Positions 40,033 to 49,400 of a stretch of DNA of 64,000 bases are shown one piece after another (the stretch's first letter is position 1; each line of letters opens with the position of its first letter). The DNA is from Geobacter sp. FeAm09 (GTDB taxonomy: Bacteria; Desulfobacterota; Desulfuromonadia; Geobacterales; Pseudopelobacteraceae): the NCBI RefSeq assembly GCF_008330225.1, contig NZ_CP042466.1, forward strand, positions 816,501 through 880,500, read 5' to 3'. The notes beneath the pieces are model-generated. The model did no database searches. It saw only the letters and a list, made by a program, of their open reading frames with translations, and was not told the origin of the DNA. The position numbers and the translations under genes were made by a program.

Positions 40033-43000
40033 TTACAGCAGTCCGATCGTCCGGCGCAGGATGACGAGGACGTCCTCGACATTGATCTTGCCGTCCCCCA
40101 CCGATACGCCGCCTACCAGCGGCGCCACATCCAGGTGCAGGAGCTGGCTGGCGGTCGGGGTGACGGTGCCCACCGCCGCCTTCAGAGCCAGCAGGGCGTC
40201 TGCGATGGCGAAGGTGGGGGTGGAGGTGCAGGCGGCGGTGGTAAAGGTGGCGTCGCTGCCGTTGGTGGTGCCGGCGCTGTTTGTCCCTTTCACCCGGAAG
40301 TGGTAGGTGGCGTTGCAGTTGAGCCCGGTGAGGGCGACGACGGCGGGGGTGCTCCCCGCCCCGGTGCCGACCGTGGCGCCGGTGGTGGCGGCCGTGGTGG
40401 TGCCGTAGCCGGTGGTGGTGCCGTAATCGAAGGTGACGGTGGTATCGTAGCCGTTGTCGGCGACGGTGCCGTTCAGGGTGGCGCCGCTGGCGGTGACGGC
40501 GGCGGCCGCGCCGGTGACGGCGGTGGGTGCCGAGCGGCTTGGGGTGGTGACGCTGTTGGAAGCCCCCGAGGCGGTCCCGGTGCCGGCGGAGTTGGTGGCG
40601 GCGACCGTGAAGGTGTAGGCGGTACCGTCGGCAAGGCCGGTTACCGTGATGGGACTGGCGGTGCCGGTGGCGGTGATGCTCCCCGGCGACGAGGTGACCG
40701 TATAGGCGGTAATGGTGGCGCCGCCGTCCGCGGCGGGCGGGGTGAAGCTCACCGTTGCCCGGCCGTAGCCGGCCGTGGCGGCGGTGCCGATGGCGGGGGC
40801 GCCGGGTACGCAGGCGGCGGTGGTAAAGGTAGCGTCGCTGCCGTTGGTGGTGCCGGCGCTGTTTGTCCCGCTGACCCGGAAGTGGTAGGTAGTGTTGCAG
40901 TTGAGCCCGGTGATGGCGACGGCGGCGGGGGTGCTCCCCGCCCCGGTGCCGACCGTGGCGCCGGTGGTGGCGGCCGTGGTGGTGCCGTAGCCGGTGGTGG
41001 TGCCGTAATCGAAGGTGACGGTGGTATCGTAGCCGTTGTCGGCGACGGTGCCGTTCAGGGTGGCGCCGCTGGCGGTGACGGCGGCGGCCGTGCCGGTGAC
41101 GGCGGTGGGTGCCGAGCGGCTCGGGGTGGTGACGCTGTTGGAAGCCCCCGAGGCGGTCCCGGTGCCGGCGGAGTTGGTGGCGGCGACCGTGAAGGTGTAG
41201 GCGGTACCATCGGCAAGGCCGGTCACCGTGATGGGACTGGCGGTGCCGGTGGCGGTGATGCTCCCCGGCGACGAGGTGACCGTATAGGCGGTAATGGTGG
41301 CGCCGCCGTCCGAGGCGGGCGGTGTGAAGCCCACCGTTGCCCGGCCGTAGCCGGCCGTGGCGGCGGTGCCGATGACGGGGGCGCCGGGTACGCAGGCGGC
41401 GGTGGTGAAGCTTGCGTCGCTGCCGTTGGTGGTGCCGGCGCTGTTTGTCCCGCTGATCCGGAAGTGGTAGGTCGTGTTGCAGGTGAGCCCGGTGATGGCG
41501 ACGGCGGCGGGGGTGTCCCCCGCTCCGGCGCTGACCGTGGCGCCGGTGGTGGCGGCCGTGGTGGTGCCGTAACCGGTGGCGGTGCCGTAGTCGAAGGTGA
41601 CGGTGGTATCGTAGCCGTTGTCGGCGACGGTGCCGTTCAGGGTGGCGCCGCTGGCGGTAATGGCACTGGCCGCGCCGGTGACGGCGGTGGGCGTGGTGGA
41701 GACTCTCATCACCGTTGCCTGGTAGGTGGTGCTGCTGCCGTCCTGGTACGCCACGAAGGGGGCGCCGTCCGGGGCAAAGGCGAGCGAGGTGGAGAAGGCC
41801 GCCCCGAGGGAGAAGCCGGCATTCCCCATCGGAATCCAAGCGCTGCCGTCGAACTTCATCGCCGTGGCCCGGGAGGAGGTGCCGTCGTCCTGGTACGCCA
41901 CGAAGGGGGTGCCGTCCGGGGCAAAGGCGAGGGAGGGGGTATAGGCCGCCCCGGCGGAGAAACCGGCACTCCCCACCGTAAGCCAACTGCTGCCGTCGAA
42001 CTTCATCACCGTGGCCCTGGAGGAGGTGCTGCCGTCACGGTACGCCACAAAGGGGGTGCCGTCCGGGGCAAAGGCGAGCGATGTGTCTGCCGCCGCCCCG
42101 GTGGAGAAGCCGGCGCTGCCCACCGTAAGCCAGGCGCTGCCGTCGAACTTCATCACCGTGGCTTTGCCGGAGTTGCCGTCGTCTTCGTACGCCACGAAGG
42201 GGGTACCGTCCGGGGCAAAGGCGAGCGATGTGTCTGCCGCCGCCCCGGTGGAGAAGCCCGGGGCTCCCACCGCGAGCCAGCTGCCGCCGCTGTACTTCAT
42301 GACCCTGATCTTGTAGTCGCTGTCGTCCTGGTAGGCCACATAGGGGGTGCCGTCCGGGGCAAAGGCGAGCGACATGGTATAGACGACCCCGGTGGAGAAC
42401 CCCTGGGGCCCCACCAGGGCCCAGTTGCCGCCGATGTATGCCATCACCGTGGCCTTGCCGGAACTGGTGTAGTCCTGATAGGCCACATAGGGGGTGCCGT
42501 CCGGGGCGAAAGCGAGCGAGGTATACTGGACGGCCCCGGCGGAGAAGCCGAAGCCGCCCACCGCAAGCCAACTGCCGCCGCTGAATTTCATGACCGTGGC
42601 TCTGCCGGAACTGGCGTAGTCCTTGTACGCCACATGGGGGGTGCCGTCCGGGGAAAAGGCGAGTGTGGGGAACGATGCCATGCCGGTAGAAAACTTGATG
42701 TTCCCCACCGGCGTCCAGGCCGGGTTGACAAAGGCCAGCGCCCCCTTGGTGGTGAGGTTGGCCGTGGCGGGTACGGTTTGCAGGGTTGTGCCGTCATCGG
42801 CGGTGAAACAGACCGTATAAGGGGTTGCGGCCGCCAGGTTGCGCAGGGTGTAGCTGCCCGCACTGTTGGCGGTGAGCGCCAGGGAGCCGAAGCGCAGCGC
42901 GGCTGCGCCCGTGCCGTCCTTGCCGTTTTTTACCTGGGCGCCGGTGCCGCAGGCCGTATCGTTTCCGGCGAGCAGGGTGATGTAGCCGGTGCCGCTCGCG

Positions 43001-43152
43001 TCCGCTTGCAGCGACAGGGTAGCCGTGCCGACATTCACGCCGGTTGCGACCGGCGCGGCAAGGGTAGGGGCAGCCTGTGCCATTCGCAGCGGCAGGAACA
43101 GCGCCGATAAGGCGACCGCCAGGAAGGCCGCGACCGGTTTCGTAGGTGCCAT
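40033..43152 (-). CDS. Secreted seven-repeat beta-propeller/Fn3 protein with dockerin-like C-terminus
   Basis: Encodes 1039 residues. The ATG at 43152 with AAAGGAG starts a signal peptide ending near MAQA/APTL. After an Fn3-like module, seven repeats of about 46 residues carry SLAFAPDGTPFVAY and ATVMKFDGSSWLTVG, suggesting a seven-bladed beta-propeller (about 41.7-42.7 kb). A tandem array follows, alternating TASGATLNGTVADNGYDTT modules with Fn3 domains (ADGTAYTFTVAATNSAGTG). The last 60 residues are a dockerin-like EF-hand module (LDVAPLVGGVSVGDGKINVE), shared with the two other large proteins of this island. It is probably a surface or extracellular binding protein with an unknown ligand. 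Confidence 0.75.
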   Translation of the reverse strand: MAPTKPVAAFLAVALSALFLPLRMAQAAPTLAAPVATGVNVGTATLSLQADASGTGYITLLAGNDTACGTGAQVKNGKDGTGAAALRFGSLALTANSAGSYTLRNLAAATPYTVCFTADDGTTLQTVPATANLTTKGALAFVNPAWTPVGNIKFSTGMASFPTLAFSPDGTPHVAYKDYASSGRATVMKFSGGSWLAVGGFGFSAGAVQYTSLAFAPDGTPYVAYQDYTSSGKATVMAYIGGNWALVGPQGFSTGVVYTMSLAFAPDGTPYVAYQDDSDYKIRVMKYSGGSWLAVGAPGFSTGAAADTSLAFAPDGTPFVAYEDDGNSGKATVMKFDGSAWLTVGSAGFSTGAAADTSLAFAPDGTPFVAYRDGSTSSRATVMKFDGSSWLTVGSAGFSAGAAYTPSLAFAPDGTPFVAYQDDGTSSRATAMKFDGSAWIPMGNAGFSLGAAFSTSLAFAPDGAPFVAYQDGSSTTYQATVMRVSTTPTAVTGAASAITASGATLNGTVADNGYDTTVTFDYGTATGYGTTTAATTGATVSAGAGDTPAAVAITGLTCNTTYHFRISGTNSAGTTNGSDASFTTAACVPGAPVIGTAATAGYGRATVGFTPPASDGGATITAYTVTSSPGSITATGTASPITVTGLADGTAYTFTVAATNSAGTGTASGASNSVTTPSRSAPTAVTGTAAAVTASGATLNGTVADNGYDTTVTFDYGTTTGYGTTTAATTGATVGTGAGSTPAAVAITGLNCNTTYHFRVSGTNSAGTTNGSDATFTTAACVPGAPAIGTAATAGYGRATVSFTPPAADGGATITAYTVTSSPGSITATGTASPITVTGLADGTAYTFTVAATNSAGTGTASGASNSVTTPSRSAPTAVTGAAAAVTASGATLNGTVADNGYDTTVTFDYGTTTGYGTTTAATTGATVGTGAGSTPAVVALTGLNCNATYHFRVKGTNSAGTTNGSDATFTTAACTSTPTFAIADALLALKAAVGTVTPTASQLLHLDVAPLVGGVSVGDGKINVEDVLVILRRTIGLL
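40227..41560. repeat. Tandem ~583-bp coding repeat, about 2.3 copies
   Basis: The unit starting gcaggcggcggtggt recurs near 40227, 40810 and 41392. Each unit encodes one TASGATLNG module plus one Fn3 domain, and the copies are nearly identical. This points to recent duplication, so copy number may vary between strains or be mis-assembled. Confidence 0.8.
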
Positions 43153-43242
43153 GCTCGATTCTCCTTTGCCGGTTGTCTCATTACAAGCCGGGGGCGTCCG
43201 GCCGCGCTGCGGCGGCAGGGCTCCCCTGAACGATAAGGTGCA

Positions 43243-43251
43243 ATTGTACCA
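43243..43251 (-). promoter_or_regulatory. Candidate extended -10 promoter of the propeller gene
   Basis: TGGTACAAT on the minus strand is an extended -10 (TGn plus TACAAT). No good -35 lies at 17 bases. The leader would be about 85 bases. Confidence 0.4.
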
Positions 43252-43283
43252 CAGCACACGCCCTGTGGGGCAAATCGCGAAAA

Positions 43284-43313
43284 AAAAGCCTGTTCCAGAG
43301 CCAGCTCTTCAGT
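43284..43313 (-). terminator. Intrinsic terminator after the subtilase gene
   Basis: On the minus strand AGCTGG...CAGGCT forms a short bulged stem followed by eight T. It lies about 110 bases past the protease stop and upstream of the propeller gene promoter. Confidence 0.55.
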
Positions 43314-43420
43314 ATGCTGCCGGTAGCCCCATTCCCCCGCGGTACCCATGGCGGTCCCGAACCGCGTCCTGGGTCCGGGTTAACCTCATGAAGACACCCT
43401 TCGGTATATTCCGGTCATTA

Positions 43421-45619
43421 TTACATCAATCCCACCGCCTTGCGCAGGATGACGACGGCATCCTCCATATCCACCGTACCGTCCCCTACGGAAACGCCGT
43501 TCAGCAGGGGAGCCACATCCAGCTTGAGGATCTGGCTCTGGGTCGGTATGACGTACCCCACAGTCATCTTCAGTGCCAGGAGGGCGTCCGCTGCGGTAAA
43601 GGTCGCGGGGGTCGGGGTTGCGCTGTTGGATGCCGCGGATGCCGCGCCATAGCCGGAGTTGTTGTGGGCGGCGACGGTGAAGGTATAGGTTGTACCGTTG
43701 GTGAGCCCGCTGATGATGATGGGGCTGGAGGTGCCGGTGGCGGTGACGCCGCCGGGGGATGACGTCACCTTGTACAGGTCGATGGCCGGGCTGCCGTTAC
43801 TGGTCGGAGGGGTGAAGGCGACCATGGCCCGGGCGTCTCCGGCCGTGGCCGTTCCGATGGACGGCGCGCCCGGGACCGCGGCGGTGACCGTAATGGTGGT
43901 GCTGGCGGTGTCGGTTTTGCCCGCGTCGTCCGTCACCGCCAGGGACACCGTGGTTGTGCCGGCGCTGCCCGCCGTGAGGGTCGCGGTGGCCTGGTCGGCA
44001 TTGGCCAGGGTACCGCCGGTGGTGGTCCAGAGGTGGCTGGCTATGGTCCGCCCGTCGGCCGCCACGGTGCCCGTGCTGCTCAGGGTGACGCTACCACCCG
44101 TTATGGTCGCTGTCGTGGATGACGAGATGGCTGCAATGGGGCGTAGCGCCTCGGAGACGGCACCCGCGGCATTGAGCATCCCCGCCCCGCAGGTGGCGGT
44201 CGTGCAGTTGCATTCCGCCGCAGGGCTTTTTCCCAAGCTCACGCTTGCCGGGTCCACGGCCGCGCAACTCGTCACCCCGGAGAGCGTGGGAAAGCCCGAT
44301 GCGCCGGATTTGAGACGGCTTATGAGCGTCGAGGGGGGCAGCGAGGAATTGACCGAGCGCATCAGGGCCGCTACTCCCGCCGCCAGCGGGGAGGAGAAGC
44401 TCGTGCCGATCTCATTATCGCTCGCGACGGAATAGTTGTCGGTCTCGGGGGAGGTCGTGCCCGAATTTTTGGTGGAATAGAAGGGATACTGGCAGACCGT
44501 GGACGTGCCGCAATTCCCGCCGGGCGCGGCGATGCCCACCTCCGGCCCATAGTTGCTGTAACCGACCTTGCTCCCCACGTTGCGCAGCGCGGCCACCGCC
44601 AGGACCCCGGTACAATTGGCCGGCACGCCGACACTTCCCCCGTCGTTCCCGGCCGCGGCCACCACGATGGCCCCCGCGGCCCGCACCTGGCTGACCGCGT
44701 CCTGGTAGGCGGCCGTGCAACTGCCGGAGCCCCCCAGGCTCATGTTGATGATCCTGGCCGGGTAGCTGTTGATGGGCACGCCGGTGACCGACAGGCCGGC
44801 GGCCCAGCGCATGCCGTCGATGATATCGGAGTCGTAGCCGCCGCATTTCCCCATGACCCGCACCGGCAGGATCTTCGCCCCCCAGGAAACCCCCGCCACT
44901 CCCAGGCTGTTGTTGCTCTGGGCGGCGATGATGCCGGCCACCATGGAGCCGTGCCAACTGCTGTTGGTGGCTGTGCAGCCGTCGAAGACCGATGACGATG
45001 CCAGGTCTGCCGCCGTCACCCAGTCCCCCGGGTCGGAGGGGTCGCTGTCGCGGCCGTCGCCGTCATTGGCGATAGCGGTATCCGACACGAAATCGTACCC
45101 GTACAGGGTGCTGCCGTTGTAGGTCAGCTTGGTGGTCAGGTCCGGGTGGTTGGGGAGGATGCCCGTATCCAGCACCGCCACCACCACGCTGCTGCTGCCT
45201 GTGGTGGTGTCCCACGCCGCCGTGGCATTGATGGCCGAGGTCTCGGCCGCCTGCAGGTACCACTGCTGGGAATACATGGGGTCGTTGGCTACGGCGGCGA
45301 TGAACCTGCGCTCATCCGGCACGGCGTATTCCACGTCGGCCCGCGCCGCCAGGCGTGCCGCCAGTTCCCGTGAGGTCACCCCCGCCGCGCGCACGGCATG
45401 CATGCGCCCGGACATGACGCGGCTGGCTACCACGTCCAGGCCGGTTTGCGCGCTCATGGTGCGCATCCGGGCCGCATCGCTCCCCAGAGCCTGGATATCG
45501 GATTCGCTCCGGTACTTGACGATGACGCGTCCCTCGTCGGCCCATGCCGTTCCCGTCAGCAGGAGACCGCCCACACAGAGCGCACAGATCAAACCCGCAC
45601 CATTCCGTACTCTTTCCAT
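43421..45619 (-). CDS. Secreted subtilisin-like serine protease with dockerin-like C-terminus
   Basis: Encodes 732 residues. The ATG at 45619 follows GGAGGG. A signal peptide (to about GTAWA) is followed by an inhibitor-I9-like propeptide (VIVKYRSESD) and the S8 catalytic domain. The triad is Asp in VVVAVLDTGI, His in NSSWHGSMVAGII and Ser in IGTSFSSPLAAGV. The Asn of the oxyanion hole lies in VVAAAGNDGG. A PKD-like module, an Fn3 module and the dockerin-like tail (LDVAPLLNGVSVGDGTVDME) follow. It may process or remodel surface proteins of the island. A GEMM-like RNA and a terminator precede it. Confidence 0.9.
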   Translation of the reverse strand: MERVRNGAGLICALCVGGLLLTGTAWADEGRVIVKYRSESDIQALGSDAARMRTMSAQTGLDVVASRVMSGRMHAVRAAGVTSRELAARLAARADVEYAVPDERRFIAAVANDPMYSQQWYLQAAETSAINATAAWDTTTGSSSVVVAVLDTGILPNHPDLTTKLTYNGSTLYGYDFVSDTAIANDGDGRDSDPSDPGDWVTAADLASSSVFDGCTATNSSWHGSMVAGIIAAQSNNSLGVAGVSWGAKILPVRVMGKCGGYDSDIIDGMRWAAGLSVTGVPINSYPARIINMSLGGSGSCTAAYQDAVSQVRAAGAIVVAAAGNDGGSVGVPANCTGVLAVAALRNVGSKVGYSNYGPEVGIAAPGGNCGTSTVCQYPFYSTKNSGTTSPETDNYSVASDNEIGTSFSSPLAAGVAALMRSVNSSLPPSTLISRLKSGASGFPTLSGVTSCAAVDPASVSLGKSPAAECNCTTATCGAGMLNAAGAVSEALRPIAAISSSTTATITGGSVTLSSTGTVAADGRTIASHLWTTTGGTLANADQATATLTAGSAGTTTVSLAVTDDAGKTDTASTTITVTAAVPGAPSIGTATAGDARAMVAFTPPTSNGSPAIDLYKVTSSPGGVTATGTSSPIIISGLTNGTTYTFTVAAHNNSGYGAASAASNSATPTPATFTAADALLALKMTVGYVIPTQSQILKLDVAPLLNGVSVGDGTVDMEDAVVILRKAVGLM

Positions 45620-45681
45620 ATCATGCCCTCCGGCAGTGTCAGATTCCACAAGCGTCGGTTGCAGCCCGGCGACCGGCCCCC

Positions 45682-45712
45682 AAAAAAGGCCCGCCCTCAG
45701 CAAAGGCGAGCC
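45682..45712 (-). terminator. Terminator between the GEMM-like RNA and the protease gene
   Basis: On the minus strand GGCTCGCC pairs with GGCGGGCC (one G-T pair), followed by six T (45682-45687). It lies 63 bases before the protease ATG. It may end the lipoprotein transcript, act as the riboswitch switch, or do both. Confidence 0.7.
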
Positions 45713-45735
45713 TTGTCACACACAATCTTCCGTGT

Positions 45736-45806
45736 GTCCCCTAACCATCCGGGAGGGGCAGGCGGCTTTGCGTCCCCAGGTCACCTTGGCTTTGCCCGTT
45801 CGATGG
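45736..45806 (-). ncRNA. Candidate GEMM-like (c-di-GMP-I type) riboswitch
   Basis: On the minus strand ACGGGCAAAGCC, a short stem with a TGA loop, and GGGACGCAAAGCC (45764-45776) match the 5' half of the GEMM-I consensus. The GGGCAAA element resembles c-di-GMP-type rather than cGAMP-type members. The 3' half (CCCCT...AGGGG) departs from the usual AGnnAGCCGGG, so this may be a variant or degenerate copy. A terminator and then the protease ATG follow. Confidence 0.5.
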
Positions 45807-45878
45807 GAAATTTCGGCTCAAATTACCTCAACGGGACAGCGAAAGCAACTCTCCGTTCCGCTCGCACCGGACCTGGAA

Positions 45879-46433
45879 CTACCGCACCGCTCCGATGGTG
45901 ACTTTGAGCTTGTCGGTGAGCACCACCGTGCTGGCGGTGGCGCTGTCGTACCCCACGGCCTTGATGATGGTCACCGGATCGTTGGCGGCCTTGAACTGCG
46001 CCAGGGTGATGGAAGTACCGGAAGCCACGGTGCAGGTCAGGCGCAGGAACTCGCCGGAGCGGTAGCTGTTGCTGGTGGTGGCCATGGAGAGGTGGGCCTT
46101 GCGCGTGGATACGGAATAGGTGCCGAAGGCCAGGTTGGTGCCGGTCAGGGCCGAGCCGGCGGTGATGGTCGTGCTGTCGATCTGCCCCGATGCGCCACCG
46201 GCGGTTGTGGGGGTCATGCCGGCGGGCAGGGTGACGGTGAAGTCGATGCCGCTGACCGGCGCGGCCAGCTGGGCCGTGCTCATGGCGGAGAAGGTAATGG
46301 TCGCCGTGCCGCTGGGAAAGACGTAGCTGTCGGCCACCGCTGTGGGGGTGCTGCTGCCGTTGCCGCCGCCTCCGCAGCCGTACAGGGCGGCGAGCGTGAG
46401 GGTGGCGAGGATGAGTTTCAGGGTGGTCTTCAT
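45879..46433 (-). CDS. Small lipoprotein with cohesin-like features
   Basis: Encodes 184 residues. The ATG at 46433 has AAGGAGG. A lipoprotein signal peptide ends in the lipobox LYGC. The mature ~145 residues have alternating hydrophobic strands: ATITFSAM, GIDFTVTLPAGMTP, an AHLSMATTSNSY strand, FLRLTCTVASG and a final LKVTIG. This pattern resembles bacterial cohesin modules, though that rests on pattern only. It starts 34 bases after the giant-protein stop and is probably co-transcribed. It could anchor dockerin-like proteins to a membrane. Confidence 0.6.
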   Translation of the reverse strand: MKTTLKLILATLTLAALYGCGGGGNGSSTPTAVADSYVFPSGTATITFSAMSTAQLAAPVSGIDFTVTLPAGMTPTTAGGASGQIDSTTITAGSALTGTNLAFGTYSVSTRKAHLSMATTSNSYRSGEFLRLTCTVASGTSITLAQFKAANDPVTIIKAVGYDSATASTVVLTDKLKVTIGAVR

Positions 46434-46467
46434 GGAGCAATCCTCCTTGGGATAATTGTTGAATAGA

Positions 46468-49400
46468 TTAGAGTAGTCCGACCGCTTTGCGCAAGACAAT
46501 GATGACGTCTTCCATATCCACCATACCGTCACCAACGGAAACGCCACTCACCATGGGGGCCACATCCAGCCTGAGGATCTGGCTCTGGTCCGGAGTGACG
46601 AGGCCCACGGACGCTTTCAACGCCGTGAGGGCGTCCACGATGGTAAAGGCCGATCCGGCCCCGGCCACGGTGATGATGTTGCGGGGCACGGAAAGGGTGG
46701 CGCTGCCGTCGGTGGCGGTGACGCTCACCTGGTAGACCTTGCTGCCGCTGAAGGTCAGCTGCTGCTGGAAGGCCCCGGTGGTGCTGTCCACCGTGGGGGT
46801 GTAGGTCTGGCCATCCATGGTGATGGTGACGGTGACCGGTGCGCTGTTGTCCGCCACGATCCCTTGCAGCAGGTAGGAGGTCTGGGGGGTGCGGATGTCG
46901 CTGGCCGGGTCGCTGACCGTCAGGGAGAACGCGGGCTGGTAGGTGACCGTGCGCTTGGCCTGGGCGGTCTTGCCCGCCCCGTTCGCCGCCGATATCTGGA
47001 TGGTGTTCATGCCGCTGGTGAGATCGACGGTGAAGGAATAGGTCCCGTCGGTCAGGGTGGCGGTGCCGGGCGTCCCGTCGTTGATGCTGTAGCTGACCAC
47101 CATGGTTGGATCGGCGGCGGTGGCGGCCTCGGCTTTGGCCGCGATCTTGGCGGTGCCGCTGGCGAGCAGTTCCGCGATGGAGCCGGTGACGGTGACGGAC
47201 TGCTGGATAAGCGCCTTGTTGTCCGGCGGATAGGCGACCGCCAGGTGGAGCGCGCTGCTGTCCAGGGTGATGGTGCGGCTGTCGGTGGCAATGGTGCCGC
47301 TGATGTCGGTGGCGACGACGGTGATGGCATTGGCCCCGGCCAGCAGTTGGACCGGGTAGCTGAAACTGCCGTCCGCCGCCACCGCCACGCTGGTGCCGTT
47401 GATGGTGAGGCTCTTGAGGTTGGCCGGGGTGCCCGCCGTGCCGCTGACGTTGAGGGTGGTGTCGGTGGTGACCGCCCCGTCGGGCAGGGTCGAGACCTTC
47501 AGGGCCGCACCCGTGGTAATGACGGCCTTGGCGACCGCAGCCGTGGCGTTGCCCGCTGCGTCTTCGGCCACCAGGTAGATGTCGTAGACGGTGCTGGGCG
47601 CTAAACCGTTCAGGGCGATGCTGCCGGCACTGCCCGCCGGCAGTGCCCCGGTGCCGTCGGCCACGACCGTGACGCCGCCGTAGGCGACGCCCGCCTTGAC
47701 CTGGGCCACGGCGGGGGCCGTGGCGCCGCCGGCAACGGCGATCCAGTACCCCTTGGCCTTCTCGCTGGCAATAGCCGTCATGGTGCCGCCGGTGCTGGTG
47801 GCAGCGCCGATGCCGACACTGGCGAGGACCGGCGGGGTGGTGTCCAGGATATGGGCGGCACCGGATTCCGTGACCTGACCGGCGGCGTAGGTGTTGCCGA
47901 CGCTGTCGGCCAGGGTTGCGGGCGGCGTGATCCTGAGGTGGGCGTTGGCGGCGCTGTCGGTGATGAAGGTGGCGGCAGTGGTGATGTCTACCGCAGCCAG
48001 GGTCAGGGTAACCTGATTGGCGGCGGTCAACGCCGCGCCGGCGATGGCGTAGATCGGGGCGCCGCCGTTGGCGGCTGCCGCCCAGGCAGAGGCGGCGCCG
48101 ATGGTGGTGGCGTTGAGGGCCTTATTGAACGTCAGCACGATCTTGTGCGGATCGGACTGGTTGTTGACCACGATGTTCACTGCCGGCAGGGTCGGCGCCG
48201 TGGTATCGACCAATACACCGGACGTGTTTCCGACACCGGTGAGGGTCAGGGTGGCGTTGCTGTTGGCGCTGTTTCTGATGGTGCCGCCGTTGAGGGTCAA
48301 GGCGCCGACGGTGATGCCGTCGCTGTCGCTCTGGCCGGCGGTCACGGTGTAGCGGAACAGGGTGGCGGTGGTGCCCGAGCCGGACATATAGGTGGCGTAG
48401 ACCGTGCTGCTGCCGATAACCAGCGCCATGCGCGGGGTGCCGGTAACGGTGGCGACGCTGTCCCAGATGATGGTGAAGTCCAGGTTGTCGCCGATCTTGT
48501 AGGTGCCGTTGGCGGGAACGGCGACGCTGGCCACGGCGGGGCCCGGATTGGGGGTGACGCTGCTGGAGGCTGCGGAGGCTGCCCCTGTTCCGACGTTGTT
48601 GGTGGCCGTCACCGTGAAGGTGTAGGCGGTGCCGTTGGTGAGCCCGGTGACGGTAATCGGGCTGGCGGTGCCGGTGGCCGTGAGGCCGCCGGGGTTGGTG
48701 GTAACGGTATAGGAGGTGACGGCAGAACCGCCGGTAAAGGCCGGGGCGGTGAAGGTTACCGAGGCCTGGGCGTCGCCCGCCGAGGCGCTGCCCATGATGG
48801 GCGCGCCGGGGACCACGGCATTGACGGAGAAGGAGCGGGACACCGTGGTGGCGGCGTTGTAGGCGGCGTTGCCCGCCTGGGCGGCATTGATGGTGCAGGT
48901 GCCGGTGGTGAGAAAGGTCAGTACCCCGACGGGGGTGATGGTGCACACCCCGGTGGTGGACGAGGTAAAGGTGGGCGCCAGGCCGGAGGAGACGGTGGCG
49001 GAGAGGGTCGGGGTGGTGCCGAAGTTCTGCGCGCCCGGGTTGGCGAAGGTGATGGTCTGGATCCCCTTGGGGGTGAAACTTGTGGAGGGGGCCGAGGCGG
49101 GGCCGGTGCCCGCGCTGTTGGTAGCTGTGACCGTGAAGGTGTAGGCGGTGCCGTTGGCGAGCCCGGTCACGGTGATGGGGCTGCCGAGCGCCGTTGCCGT
49201 CAGATTGCCCGGGTTGGAGGTGACGGTATAGCCGGTGATGGCCGCCCCGCCGGTGAAGGCGGGCCCGGTAAAGGCAATCGTGGCCTGGGTATTGCCGGCG
49301 GTGGCACTGCCGATGGCGGGCGCGCCGGGAACCACGGCATTGACGGCGAAGGAGCGGGTGACCGTGGTGGCCGCGTTGTAGGTGCCGTCACCCGTCTGGT

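Noticed and set aside
39970-43110. 1046-codon plus-strand open frame opposite the propeller gene
   Set aside because: Its translation is low-complexity Gly/Ala/Arg repeats produced by the opposite-strand repeats. It has no ribosome-binding site, and the minus-strand frame has a signal peptide and recognisable domains.
43314-43420. A third GEMM-like RNA between the subtilase and propeller genes
   Set aside because: GGACGC and GGGGCTACCGGC strings occur there on the minus strand, but the CAAA and CAAAGCC elements are missing, so the resemblance is too weak.
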